Source: Sesamum alatum (lineage: Eukaryota > Streptophyta > Magnoliopsida > Lamiales > Pedaliaceae). From it: a DNA stretch of 64,000 nt. This document shows positions 25,201-38,055 of this stretch, piece after piece. Numbering within the stretch: position 1 is the first letter of the stretch; every line of letters begins with the position of its first letter. The notes below the pieces were generated by a model. That model did no database searches. It was given only the letters and a program-made list of their open reading frames with translations, and was not told the origin of the DNA. The stretch lies in contig JACGWO010000012.1 in NCBI GenBank assembly GCA_034509735.1, positions 744,001-808,000 on the forward strand. The letters run 5' to 3'. The translations under genes were made by a program, and so were the position numbers.

Positions 25201-26705
25201 AGGAGTGTTCTAAGATGTATTCCAAGTGCATTTTTATGTTGAATAACATGGAGAGCCTAGTCTGATAATCGAAGAGTGGCTTTAATATTGATTATTATAA
25301 TCAATACGAATATACTTATACCCAGAAATGAGTCATCTATCAGTCAATGAAAAGGACTGAAAATACATGGTGTTTCTACGATTGTTGTTGAGTATTAGGC
25401 ATGTATCCGGACGTAACGACTGATTATAAAGGTTTTCTCCAAGCCCTCGATATGGCTAAGATAAAAGTGCATTAGTGTCTAAACTTGGTTAAAGGAGCTT
25501 GTCGTTGCGCAAAGGTATAAAGCTGAGTTCCTGGCTCAAAAGAGGGTTCTAGATGTAGTCCTAGTGCATTTTCTTGTTGAATTATATGGGGTCCTAGTCA
25601 TATAATCGAAGAGTTACTTTAATATTGATTATTAGAGTCAATACGAATATATTTATAGTCAGAAATGAGACATCTATTTGTCAATGATAGGGACTGAAAG
25701 AACAAGGTGTTTCCTACGATTGTGTTGAGTATTAGGCATGTATCCGGACGTACGATTGGTTATGAAGGTTCTCCAAGCCATCGATATGGCAAAGATTAAA
25801 GTGCAGTAGTATCTAAACTTGTTTTAAAGGAGTTTATCGTTGTCGCAAAAGTTCAAAGCTGAGTCCATGGTTCAAAAGAGTGTTTTAGATGTAGTACTAG
25901 TGCACTTTTATGTCGAATAAGATTTGAGTCCTAGTCATATATCAAAGAGTGGCTTTAAATATTGATTATTAGAGTCAATATACGAATATATTTATAGCAA
26001 AAAATGAGTCATCTATCAGTCAATGATAAGAAATGAAAGCACAAGGTGTTTCCTACGATGGGTTGAGTTTTAGGCATGTATCCGGACGTACGATTGATTA
26101 TGAAGGTTTCTCCAAGGCCTCGATTATGGCAAAGATAAAAGTACATTAGCGTCTAAAACTTGTTTAAGGGATTTTGTCGTTGCTTAAGTAGATTTAATGG
26201 CAAATGTACAAAGCTGAGTCCATGGCTCAAAGGAGTGTTCTAGATGTAGTTCTAGTGCATTTTAATGTTGTTGAACAAGATTGAGTCCTAATCTTTTTAT
26301 TCGAAGAGTGGCTTTAATATTGATTATTATAGTCAATACGAATATATATTTATACCCAGAAATGAGTCAATTATATCAAGTCAATGATTAGGACTAAAAC
26401 ACAAGGTGTTCCCTACTATGGTGTTGAGTGTTAGGCATGTATCCAGAACGTACGACTAATTATGAAAGGTTATCCAAATCCCTCGATATGGCAAAGATAA
26501 AAGTGCATTAGTGTCAAAAATTGTTTGAAGGAGTTTGTCATTGCGCAAAGGTACAAAGCTGAGTCCATGGCTCCAAAGAGTGTTCTTGACGTAGTCCTAG
26601 TGCATTTTTATGTTGAATAACTTTGAGTCCTAGTTTTATAATCGAAGAGTGCTTTAATATTGATTATTATAGTCAATACGAATATATTTATACCCAGAAA
26701 TGAGT
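22233..26705 (+). repeat. 333-bp satellite array, block 2
   Basis: About 13 tandem monomers, same orientation as block 1, starting mid-monomer at the gap. This block has many single-base insertions and deletions relative to other blocks (for example GAAGGTTTCTCCAAGG, CGATTATGGC), more than expected from substitution-type divergence. That fits unpolished long-read sequence next to a gap. Monomer variants at 24850-26100 recur in the same order at 34390-35735. Confidence 0.93.
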
Positions 26706-26710
26706 CATCT
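26706..26710. repeat. Target site duplication, left copy
   Basis: CATCT inside the satellite phrase GAGTCATCT, matching CATCT at 33641-33645 on the other side of the element. The 5-bp length is normal for LTR retrotransposons. Confidence 0.9.
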
Positions 26711-27553
26711 TGATATGGTATCGACCATGGGTGGCCCGATCTTCACGACGTAGGCTTGAAATGGATAAAGAGGTCCGTGACCTGAGGAATGCAAATAGCC
26801 AACCAACGTTATTGGAACGTGACCTGCTACTTAGAACATTCAACCAACCACGAGCACGAGTTAAACCAATCCACAACAACGACACACTTGGGTCGAGCAC
26901 GAATTGGGGGCTTTGTGAATTTGAATCACCAACCTAATATGCTAGATTGACAAAGCAGGTTTCACTAAAGCTGAAAATAGGATATAAACTCTTCAAAATA
27001 TGAGAACTCTCTCTCAATATTTTCTTAAACTTGGATAAATCTTGGGTTGTTCTCGTTTGTATGCTGATACATGCCTTTTATAGGCCTAAAACACTTCCAA
27101 AATTGACCACACATAACCCCAAGTGACTCCTTGGTGGATGTACATTCAATAATTAGTCAAAATAATGACTAAAAACTATGCATTCTTTGGTCAAAAAAAC
27201 GAGTAAAAAACTATGGTCTTCCATTGTGAATCCGAAAATTGGTGCATTGTATGTGATAAATGCACTTTGAATGTGATTAAGAAGTCTTCCTTGACCACTT
27301 GGCTGCACTTGGACGAATTTGGGCTCTTATTATGGGCTTCCTTGGGCTTGAATTATTGAAATTAAGCACTCATGTTGGGCCTCCAATTGTGACTTGATCC
27401 CATTAGCAAATATTAAGTTGGATTGGGCTTTGAATTGCTTCTTGCATTCTCTTCAACCTTCCTCTTGTCATTGGCCCACTTCCAATTGTTAAGTCTTGGT
27501 GCAATTGATCGTGAACGCCTTTAGCTCGTTGGATGCCCTCAGTGTTCTCATCA
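26711..27553 (-). repeat. Element A 3' LTR
   Basis: It runs from TGATATGGTATCGACC (26711) to the reverse of TGATGAGAACACTG (27553). Compared with 32803-33640 it shows extra single bases, mostly in homopolymers (for example CTTTGGTCAAAAAAACG against CTTGGTCAAAAACG), and no base substitutions that I could find. Confidence 0.93.
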
Positions 27554-28871
27554 TCCTCCCCCTCTTGAAAAGGAGTCGTCCTCGACTCTTCATTATCTGT
27601 ATCATAAAAAGGAGAAAGATCAGAAACATTAAAAAGTAGCACTCACTCCATACTCACCGGGCAATTCAAGCTTGTAAGCATTGTCATTGATCCTTTCAAG
27701 GACTCGAAATGGTCCATCCCCTCTTGGCATGAGCTTGGACTTCCGTTTGTCTGGAAACCTCTCTTTTCTAAGATGCAACCAGACTAAGTCCCCTGGTTCA
27801 AAGATAACTCGTTTTCTTTCCCTTGTTTGCACGGTTCACGTACTGTTGAGTCATCCTCTCAATATTACTTTTTGCCTTCTCATGGATTTGCTTAACAAAT
27901 TCAGCACGTTTCTTTCCATCCATGTTTATTATCTCCTGCAAAGGCAAAGGAGTTAAATCAATAGGTGCAAGAGGATTAAAACCATAAACAATTTGAAACG
28001 GCGAAAACTTAGTAGTAGAATGGACAGCCCTATTGTAAGCAAACTCGACGTGTGGTAGACACTCTTCCCAACTCCTCAAGTTCTTCTTCACAAATTATTC
28101 GCAACAAAGTTGAAAGTGTCCTATTGACCACCTCGGTTTGCCCGTCAGTTTGAGGATGACAAGTAGTAGAGAAAAGTAACTTAGTTCCAAGCTTGCCCCA
28201 CAAAGTTTTCCAAAAGTAGCTAAGGAACTTGGCATCTCGATCAGACACTATAGTCCTTGGCATACCATGGAGCCTCACAACTTCCTGAAAGAAAAGATTA
28301 GCAATATTAGAGGCATCATCAACTTTATGGCATGCAATGAAGTGTGCCATTTTGGAAAATCTGTCAACAACAAACAAAAATAGAATCTCTTCCCCTCTTA
28401 GACCTAGGCAATCCCAAAACAAAGTCCATTGAAATATCTTCCCAAGGTACACTGGGAATAGGGAGGGGCATGTACAATCCATGAGGATTAAGCTTTTGAT
28501 TTTGCCTTATGACAAACTATGCATTTCCCCACAAATTTCTCAACATCTCTACGCATCTTGGGCCAATAAAAGTGTTCACTCAAGACTCCCAAAGTCTTAG
28601 AAATACCAAAGTGACCCATCAAACCCCCAGAATGTGCTTCCTTTAACAATAACAAACGAGTTGAACAATTAGGAACACAAAGCTGGTTGGCTCGAAATAA
28701 AAACCCATCATGCAAATAGAATTTGTCCCATCCGTTGCTTGGGGTGCAATTTCCAAATGCTTCACCAAAATCAACATCATTAGTATACAGATCTTTGATG
28801 AACTCAAAGCCAAGAATTTTAGCATCTAACATTGAAAGTAAAACATACCTTCTTGAAAAGTGCATCAGCAA
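27330..28871 (-). pseudogene. pol: Element A integrase with LTR-encoded C-terminal tail
   Basis: Fragments in different frames together cover a gypsy integrase. The zinc-binding HHCC region is at about 28500-28680 ([22 protein letters not shown]). The DDE core is at about 28080-28420 ([11 protein letters not shown] with the first Asp, [12 protein letters not shown] with the second, DGQTEVVN with the Glu). The C-terminal domain is at about 27640-27830 ([29 protein letters not shown]). The tail GPMTRGRLKRMQEAIQ lies within the LTR, with an expected stop at 27330-27332. Integrase inserts the cDNA into chromatin. Breaks occur near 28485, 28080, 27820 and 27640, and many coincide with homopolymers, so they may not be real. 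Confidence 0.85.
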
Positions 28872-30330
<1,459 letters not shown>

Positions 30331-32160
30331 TCTTTCTCTTCATCTTTTTCCCTCTCCTTTTTCTTTCCTCTTTTTGCTTTCTTTTTCTCCATCTTTTGAA
30401 TCCCTCATTTTTTTATCATTCTCATTTTACTCTCTTCTTTTTTGTTTCTCTTTCTTTTTCTCACACTCTCTTTTGTTTTCTCTCAAAATCTGATCTTGCA
30501 AAATCTGCTTTGGTGTCATCGGATTGAGAGTTATGGATGCCCCTCGTAGCACAAAAGAGTAACGATTTTGGAATCCATCATGTGTCACATGCCTATCAAA
30601 CTGCCATGGTCTCCCTAGCAATATGTGGCATGCTTTTCATTGGCACAATATCACAAATAACCTCATCTTTGTATCTTCCAATTGAAAAACAATACCTTTA
30701 CTTGCTTGGTCACCTTTCAACTCACCACACTCATTCAACCATTGAAGCTTGTATGGGCGGTGATGCTTGATAGTAGGTAGACTTAATTTTTGAAACCAAG
30801 TCAGTACTTGCCACATTGCAACAACTACCACCATCAATAATCATGCTACATACCTTTCCTTGAACTTGGCAGCGTGTATGGAACAAGTTTTCTCTTTGGC
30901 AATTGCCTTCCTCCATCATATGGGCACTAAGAGCTCTTCTACTAACAAGCAACTCTCCTTCTTCGGCATACTCTCCATCACCATCTTCTTGTGATGATTC
31001 CTCTTTCTCGGTGCTTTCTCCTTCGGTTTCCAACTCTCCATGGTTGTTGAAGATCATTGTACGTCGGTTAGGACACTCACTTGCTATGTGCCCTCTCCCT
31101 TGGCACTTGAAACACTTTATATCACGGTTTCTTGAAGAATTAGGCTCGGGTTGTACCTTTTTTTGCAGCAACTTTTGTCACCATGTTTAGGATCGGCCTC
31201 CTTGAATTTCGATGTGGAAGGGGTGTCTTTCTTGGGGTTGTTCCTCCATGGACTGAATGTAGATGAGTTAGAACTCCTCCGCATAAGTCCTCTCCGCTTG
31301 AGTTGTTGTTCAACCTTGATGGACTGGTGTACCATCTCTTCAAGTTCTACATAGTGGTGCATCTCCACAACATCAGCGATGTCACGATTGAGCCCATGCA
31401 AGAAACGAGCCATAGTTGCTTCATCGTCCTCTATGATGTTAGTTCGAATCATGGCAATCTCCATCTCTTTGTAGTACTCATCAACACTTTTAGAACCTTG
31501 AGTAAGACGTTGGAGCTGGTTGTGAAGCTCACGACGATAGTAGGATGGAACAAACCTCCCTCATGATTGCTCTCATCTCATCCCATGTTGTGATAGGACG
31601 TTCACCATTCCTAACCCTTTCCTTTTGCATCTGATCCCACCAAACAAGAGCATAATCGGTAAACTCAAGGGCTGCGAGTTTGACCTTTTTACTCTCCGAG
31701 TAGTTGTGGCATGAAAAGATTTGCTCAACACGCATCTCCCATTCCAAATATGCTTCGGGATCACTCTTTCCTTTAAATGAAGGAATTGTGACCTTAACTC
31801 CTCCTAGGCCACCATCTTCATCTCTCGGCCGTCTCGGTCTATCTCTTGGTCTATTCACTCTCCTTGGCCGGATGTCCCTCATATTCATCTTCACCACTTG
31901 GATCCTCCAAATACTCATTATGAAACATGATGTTGAGGCCGTGGATTGGGAGTTTGTCTTTGATTTGTAACTCTTGGACCGGCAACTCGATCCTCTACTT
32001 GATCCAATCTTTCATTGAAGACCTTCCAACTTACGGTCAAAGCAACATTCTCAAGGTGGCTCACCAAAGGCTTGCATATGGAATGCATCGACTCCGCCTC
32101 GTAGTGTTTCTCCCGAGTTGTTGTCATCACTTCCTTCAAACAACTCTATCTCGATTTTCT
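30331..32160 (-). pseudogene. gag: Element A gag and protease, fragmented
   Basis: Gag reads from about 32140 leftwards: a coiled N-terminal part (FNERLDQVEDRV), an Arg-rich stretch (RRVNRPRDRPRRPRDEDGG), then the capsid-like retrotransposon gag domain at about 31120-31800 (KGKSDPEAYLEWEMRVEQIF, MARFLHGLNRDIADVVEMHH). An intact CCHC knuckle CFKCQGRGHIASEC is at 31073-31114. The protease motif IIDGGSCCNVAS is at about 30820-30845; the DGGS form replaces the more usual DSGA. A Lys/Glu-rich linker lies at 30300-30500. Frame changes occur near 31920, 31500, 31140 and 30700. By family, Gag forms the particle and the protease matures it. Confidence 0.85.
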
Positions 32161-32787
32161 GCCATTTAGTAAAATTATAGGAACCTCACCAAATCCTTGC
32201 CACACTCTTTTTTTTTTCTCTCTTTTATTTTTCCACTCGTGTTTCACTCTTTTATTTTTCCACTCGTGTTTCACTCATCACTTAATAAGCTCACAACTCT
32301 TGACTCTCAACGATAGTCTCACTACACTTAACACTCTCTACTCTAAAACTTATGAAACTCGATGCTTTTATCTAGCAACTCAAAAACAAATGCCAATTAT
32401 TTCCTCAACCAAGTATGTGTAGATGGACGATTCAAACTTACTCGTAGCAAGAGAATGGTCTAAAGAAGCTAGGTACAACTTGGGAAATCAAGATCGGTTG
32501 GCTTACAAGGATAGTAGCAAAGTATAGCTAGGAAACAATAACACAATCAGATTTTTTCTTTCTTTTGTTTTTTTTTCCTTTCAAATGGCCCTTTTTTTTT
32601 CTTTTGTACTTTTGTTTTTTTTTTACTCTTTTTTTTGCCTCTGCGTTTGCTTTTCTTTTTTTTTTGAACGAATTTTTGTCCTCTATTTTTTGTAAAGATA
32701 AAACAAAAAGATAACAATGGGGTACGGAAGCTTGGTGGTGTAAGATAAAAGATAGGTGGAACTTGGGGACCTACCGTGTCAACCGAA
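32161..32787 (-). other. Element A 5' untranslated leader
   Basis: Non-coding leader between PBS and gag, A-rich in element sense (long T tracts on the plus strand at 32205-32220 and 32550-32660). A 27-bp unit containing CCACTCGTGTTTCACTC occurs twice in tandem at about 32225-32278. The same phrase appears in the element B leader near 58065, which ties the two families together. Confidence 0.7.
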
Positions 32788-32800
32788 GGCTCTGATACCA
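32788..32800 (-). other. Element A primer binding site
   Basis: The minus strand reads TGGTATCAGAGCC, two bases downstream of the 5' LTR end (...CATATCA). It is complementary to initiator tRNA-Met. Confidence 0.9.
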
Positions 32801-32802
32801 CA

Positions 32803-33640
32803 TGATATGGTATCGACCATGGGTGGCCCGATCTTCACGACGTAGGCTTGAAATGGATAAAGAGGTCCGTGACCTGAGGAATGCAAATAGCCAACCAACG
32901 TTATTGGAACGTGACCTGCTACTTAGAACATTCAACCAACCACGAGCACGAGTAAACCAATCCACACAACGACCACACTTGGGTCGAGCACGAAATTGGG
33001 GGCTTTGTGAATTTGAATCACCAACCTAATATGCTAGATTGACAAAGCAAGGTTTCACTAAAGCTGAAAATAGGATATAAACTCTTCAAAATATGAGAAC
33101 TCTCTCTCAATATTTCTTAAAACTTGGATAAATCTTGGTTGTTCTCGTTTGTATGCTGATACATGCCTTTTATAGGCCTAAAACACTTCCAAATTGACCA
33201 CACATAACCCCAAGTGACTCCTTGGTGGATGTACATTCAATAATTAGTCAAAATATGACTAAAAAACTATGCATTCTTGGTCAAAAACGAGTAAAAACTA
33301 TGGTCTTCCATGTGAATCCGAAAATTGGTGCATTGTATGTGATAAATGCACTTTGAATGTGATTAAGAAGTCTTCCTTGACCACTTGGCTGCACTTGGAC
33401 GAATTTGGGCTCTTATTATGGGCTTCCTTGGGCTTGAATTATTGAAATTAAGCACTCATGTTGGGACCTCCAATTGTGACTTTGATCCCATTAGCAAATA
33501 TTAAGTTGGATTGGGCTTGAATTGCTTCTTGCATTCTCTTCAACCTTCCTCTTGTCATTGGCCACTTCCAATTGTTAAGTCTTGGTGCAATTGATCGTGA
33601 ACGCCTTTAGCTCGTTGGATGCCCTCAGTTGTTCTCATCA
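32803..33640 (-). repeat. Element A 5' LTR
   Basis: 838 bp from TGATATGG (32803) to the reverse of TGATGAGAACA (33640). The flanking CATCT at 33641-33645 completes the target duplication. The LTR also holds the copy of the pol tail coding sequence. Confidence 0.93.
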
Positions 33641-35735
33641 CATCTATCAGTCAATAATAAGAATTGAAAACACAAGGTGTTTCCTACAATTGTCTTTTGT
33701 ATTAGGCATGTATCCGGATGTACGATTGATTATGAAGGTTCTCCAAGCCCTCGATATGGCAAAAATAAAAAGTGCATTAGTGTCTAAACTTGGTTAAAGG
33801 AGTTTGTCGTTGCGCAAAGGTTACAAAGCTAAGTCCCTGGCTCAAAAGAGGGTCATAGATGTAGTCCTAGAAATTTTTATGTTGTATAAGATGGATTCCT
33901 AGTCGTATAATTGAAGAATGATTTTAATATTGATTGTTAGAGTCAATACGAATTTATTTATAGCTAGAATGAGTTATCTATCAGTCAATGATAAAGACTG
34001 AAAGCACAAGGTGTTTCCTAGGATTGTGTTGATTATTAGACATGTATCCGGACATATGATTGATTATGAAGGTTCTCCAAGCCCTCGATATGGCAAAGAT
34101 AAAAGTGCATTAGTGTCTAAACTTTTTTTAAAGGAGTTTGTCGTTGCACAAAGGTACAAAGCTGAATCCATGGCTCGAAAGAGAGTTCTAGATGTAGTCC
34201 TATTTCATTTTTATATTGAATAAGATGGAGTCCTACTAATCGAAGAGGGCTTTAATATTGATTATTAGAGTCAATACGAATATATTTATAGCCAAAAATG
34301 AGTCATCGATCAATCAATGATAAGGGCTGAAAGCACAAGGTTATTCCTACGATTGTATTGAGTATTAGGCATATATCCGGACATACGATTGATTAGGAAG
34401 GTTCTCCAAACCCTCGATATGGCAAAGATAAGGGTACATTAGTGTCTAAACTTGTTTAAAGGAGCTTGTCGTTGCGCAAAGGTACAAAGACGAGTCCATG
34501 GCTCAAGAGAGTGTTCTAGATGTAGTCCTAGTGCATTTTTATGTTGAATAACATGGAGTCCTAGTTTTATAATCGAAGAGTGGATTTAATATGGATTATT
34601 ATAGTCAATACGAATATATTTATACCCAGAAATGAGTCATCTATCAGTCAATGATAAGGACTGAAAACATAAGTTATTTCCTACGATTGTTGTTGAGTAT
34701 TAGAAATGTATCCGGACCTACGATTGATTATAAAGGTTCTCCAAGCCTCGATATGGCAAAGATAAAAGTACATTAGTGTCTAAACTTGATTAAATGAGTT
34801 TGTCGTTGCGCAAAGATACAAAGCTGAGTCCATGGCTCAAAGGAGTGTTCTAGATGTAGTCCAAGTGCATTTTTATGTTTAATAACATGGAGTCCTAGTC
34901 TTATAATCAAAGAGTGGCTTTAATATTGATTATTTTAATCAATACGAATATATTTATACCCAGAAATGAGTCATCTATCAGTCAATGAAAAGGACTGAAA
35001 ACACATGGTGTTTCCTACGATTGTGTGAGTATTAGGCATGTATCCGGAAGTACGACTGATTATAAAGGTTCTCCAAGCCCTCGATATGGCTAAGATAAAA
35101 GAGCATTAGTGTCTAAACTTGGTTAAAGGAGTTTGTCGTTGCGCAAATGAATAAAGCTGAGTTCCTGGCTCAAAAGAGCGTTCTAAATGTAGTCCTAGTG
35201 CATTTTCATGTTGAATTATATTGAGTCCTAGTCATATAATCGAAGAGTTGCTTTAATATTGATTATTAGAGTCAATACGAATATATTTATAGTCAGAAAT
35301 GAGTCATCTATTTGTCAGTGATAGGGACTGAAAGAATAAGGTGTTTCCTACGATTGTGTTGAGTATTAGGCATGTATGCGGATATACGATTGATTATGAA
35401 GGTTCTCCAAGCCATCGATATGGCAAAGATTTAAGTGCATTAGTGTCTAGACTTGTTTAAAGGAGTTTATCGTTGTGCAAAAGTTCAAAGCTGAGTCCAT
35501 GGCTCAAAAGAGTGTTTTAGATGTAGTACTAGTGCACTTTTATGTCGAATAAGATTGAGTCCTAGTCATATAATCAAAGAGTGGCTTTAATATTGATTAT
35601 TAGAGTCAATACGAATATATTTATAGCAAAAAATGAGTCATCTATCAATCAATGATAAGAAATGAAAGCACAAGGTGTTTCCTACGATTGGGTTGAGTAT
35701 TAGGCATGTATCCGGACGTACGATTGATTATGAAG
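33641..35735 (+). repeat. 333-bp satellite array, block 3
   Basis: About 6 monomers, resuming in the same phase after the CATCT duplication of element A and ending at 35735, where EPRV sequence begins mid-monomer (GATTGATTATGAAG). Includes the right-hand TSD copy 33641-33645. The ~70-codon ORF at 34011-34223 recurs in other monomers and is not taken as a gene. Confidence 0.94.
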
Positions 35736-35978
35736 ATGTCTTCATATACTTCTTACAGAAAGTGTTGATATTCTGCCATACCATGATTATCATATTCAAA
35801 AAGGTAAATTATTTATCCAAGCTAAAGTTAAAAATCGAGTACACCAAAAGATATATTAAATACCTAAAAGATCAGATCGATCAAAAGTATTCGGCCTGAA
35901 TACTACGAAAAGGAACTTAAAACGGTAAAATCTTCTTTAAAGTCTTTTGAAAAGCAGGTACAAATATTATTAGCATAA
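35736..35978 (+). pseudogene. EPRV small first ORF, copy A
   Basis: About 80 codons from ATG 35736 to TAA 35976-35978, Lys/Tyr-rich (KLKLKIEYTKRYIKYLKDQI) and probably helical. Copy A has extra single bases near 35758, 35800 and 35886 that shift the frame. The second copy at 47164 is open through these points but stops early. I do not recognise a family. Its place upstream of the movement protein suggests an accessory protein of the virus. Confidence 0.55.
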
Positions 35979-36156
35979 AGGTCTAGTTTGTCATACAAAC
36001 CTAAAAGCTAAAACTTTACTGATTCATAGGAATCTTCCTTTGAAACTCGGGCACTTTGCCTTAAGTCGCGTAGCCTGTTTATGTTCCTATTGTTTGCCTA
36101 GAGGGCTGTTAGGGAATCCTTAGGCGTAAATCGTTGACAGTGATAAGGAAGATCAA
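35979..36156 (+). other. EPRV region between the small ORF and movement protein
   Basis: About 180 bp of non-coding sequence with stops in all plus frames (AAGTCGCGTAGCCTG, GTTAGGGAATCCTTAGGCG). It is repeated almost unchanged at 47403-47581. Confidence 0.5.
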
Positions 36157-36827
36157 ATGAATAGGTTCAGTCGAGTTTTGTCCTTTAGCTCTAATGACGA
36201 TTTAGATCAACAAGAATTCACTAATAAGAATAAGGAAATTGTTATTAATGATAACATTGATAAAAGTTTAAATGACTGGAAAATGCCTGTTTATCCAACA
36301 GGAAAAATTTACAAGAGCACGGGAAGTTTTATTAGAAGAACTGATTATATCATTAAGACAGTTGAACAATCAATTCCTTTATCTGAAGGATATAGTACAT
36401 TCCATTTATTTTCTGAAAGACTTATGGCCTTGCATAGGCAAAAATACAATTCTTGCATATTGGAATGGTCCAAATCGCCTTAAGGCCTGCCACCAGACTA
36501 GGTTTAAATACTTCGGCATTGATTGCAGTAAGAGATAAGAGGCATAACAAATTTCATGATTCCTTGTTAGGAATAGTAGAATCCAGTTTATGTGATGGAC
36601 CCATATACTTCTCATGTTTTCCTGATTTTACTGTTTCTTTAGTGGATCCAAATTTGAAACATGCTTTATGCTTAGATGTAAAATCAGACGGATTTGATAT
36701 GATGCCTGGAACTCAAAACGTTTTTTTTTCTTATTTTTAGACTTTATTACAAGGTCATGAATACAGTGGTTCCTGATATGAGGAAATTTATAAATCAAAA
36801 CCCTAGGACTACAACCATGTTCGTAAC
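36157..36827 (+). pseudogene. EPRV movement protein (30K-like), N-terminal part
   Basis: It starts at ATG 36157. The first ~100 residues are acidic/Asn-rich, then the frame shifts near 36450. The next frame (36453-36740) has the pattern typical of 30K-superfamily movement proteins (an IALRP-like strand, GLNTS, RDKRHNKFHDSLLG, then FSCFPDFTVSLVDPNL). By family this protein alters plasmodesmata so that virus can move from cell to cell. A stop lies at 36738-36740. The gene is then split by a 2.6-kb LTR element at 36828 and resumes at 39433. It is non-functional as it stands. Confidence 0.75.
36823..36827. repeat. Target site duplication of the ADH-carrying element, left
   Basis: GTAAC, against GTAAT at 39428-39432 on the right side; one mismatch. 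Confidence 0.65.
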
Positions 36828-37123
36828 TGATGGTGCAGGAATTTAATCAAAGGACCAAGAGGTAATTTTCCGGAAGTGTGATACGAAAAATTACCGAATT
36901 ACCCCTATCGGCGGTTACAACCACTAGAGTAGTTGGGGTAGTGGGCGGTTGGGGGGCAGGATGGTCTTTTCGCTCTCTAGTATAAAGTACAAACTTTGAG
37001 ATGAATTGTATGGGGGGGAATGGCCGGAGAAAGAAGAAAATGCAGGGGGTTTTGAGAAGAGGAAGATGAATTGATATGGGATTGATATGGGGATTTAATG
37101 GAATACCACAATTTGATCCATCA
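36828..37123 (+). repeat. 5' LTR of the ADH-carrying element
   Basis: 296 bp, TGATGG...CCATCA ends, with a TATA-like CTAGTATAAAGTAC at about 36979. Confidence 0.88.
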
Positions 37124-37126
37124 AAT

Positions 37127-37142
37127 TGGCGCCGTCTGTGGG
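37127..37142 (+). other. Primer binding site (TGGCGCC type)
   Basis: TGGCGCCGTCTGTGGG three bases after the LTR end. The TGGCGCCGT core is shared with tRNA-Asp-type sites of plant gypsy elements. Confidence 0.8.
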
Positions 37143-37199
37143 AAATGAAAATTTTTCTCTGGAGGCTGAGAAATCTTTCAAAAAAAAACGGAGGAACCC

Positions 37200-37709
37200 A
37201 TGACTGTTTCAGTTCATTTCTTTCATTCTTTATATCCACTATTACTACTACTCTTCTTCTTGACTTCACAAATCAAATACATACATCATACACTAAGACC
37301 CATGATTTTCCTAATTCAGAAAACACACTCTGCTAAAACCACTAACTCCACCACGTCTGCCGTCGCCGCTGTCTTCTGGCGCCCGGAAAAATTTTCCGAC
37401 GCGTCGCTGTTCACGCGCATGCCAGCGGGAGCGCCTCGCGCCGATCTGCTAGGGTCGGCCGCGCGTTGCTCAATTGGTCGCCGGACGCGCGGCCATTCGC
37501 CGCCTGAACTCGTGGCCGTCTTCACTCTCTTTTTCTTCGATTTAGGCGTCGTCCCGACGACCCACCTGCCGCCATCACCACCAATCTACTCGTCTCGCCA
37601 AGACGCGCACTTTTATCCCCGTAGCTCCCGTTTCTGTCGCCGTTTTCGCCGGATCGCCGATGGAACCACCGCTTTGAGCCATTTTCCATTCTTGATGCAT
37701 CGTTTCTAG
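37200..37709 (+). CDS. Unassigned GC-rich ORF inside the ADH-carrying element
   Basis: A 169-codon plus-strand frame starting at ATG 37200. Residues ~1-30 are strongly hydrophobic ([18 protein letters not shown]), like a signal peptide or membrane segment. The rest is Arg/Pro/Ser-rich and low in recognisable structure. The stretch 37340-37680 is far more GC-rich than everything around it, with CGCG-rich text. It could be the first exon of a captured gene, decayed gag, or chance. The frame stops 29 bp before the ADH intron acceptor, so it is not joined to ADH as read. I assign no function. Confidence 0.3.
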   Translation: MTVSVHFFHSLYPLLLLLFFLTSQIKYIHHTLRPMIFLIQKTHSAKTTNSTTSAVAAVFWRPEKFSDASLFTRMPAGAPRADLLGSAARCSIGRRTRGHSPPELVAVFTLFFFDLGVVPTTHLPPSPPIYSSRQDAHFYPRSSRFCRRFRRIADGTTALSHFPFLMHRF

Positions 37710-37738
37710 TGGATTAATTCTGGCTGTTTTTGTTGCAG

Positions 37739-38055
37739 GTCTTGGTTCAACGTTGAATGTTGCCAAACTAGCAAAGGGTTCATGGGTCGTTGTTTTCAGA
37801 CTTGGAGCTGTCGGCCTTGGTACTGTAGAAGAAGCCAGGTTGCCTTGTGCTTCAAGAATAATTGGTGTGGACGTGGACTCTGCCAGATTTGAACAAGCGA
37901 AGAAATTCGGTGTGACTGAATTCGTAAATCCAAAAGACTATGACAAGCCTGTTCAAGAGGTCACAGTTGAGATGACGGATGGAGGAGTGGGTCGAAGTAT
38001 TGAATGCACCGGAAACATCAACGCCATGATCTCTGCATTTGAATGTGTTCATGAT
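37739..38055 (+). pseudogene. Captured alcohol dehydrogenase exon (NAD-binding domain part)
   Basis: A 317-bp exon bounded by a splice acceptor (TTTTTGTTGCAG ending at 37738) and a donor (GTATGT at 38056). It encodes part of the coenzyme-binding Rossmann region of a plant zinc-dependent [73 protein letters not shown]. It is open throughout. The first Gly of the GxGxxG dinucleotide motif is Arg here (RLGAVG), and some other conserved positions differ, so it would not bind NAD normally. The retained introns show capture from genomic DNA, not from a spliced mRNA. The catalytic zinc domain and the rest of the gene are absent. Confidence 0.9.

Noticed and set aside
26706..26937. ORF 26710-26937 and its copy at 32802-33029 as a small conserved protein
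   Set aside because: Identical because both are LTR ends of element A; antisense to the element and without a domain.
37739..38055. A functional alcohol dehydrogenase gene
   Set aside because: Only one exon is present, inside an LTR element, with a damaged cofactor loop and no promoter or other exons.
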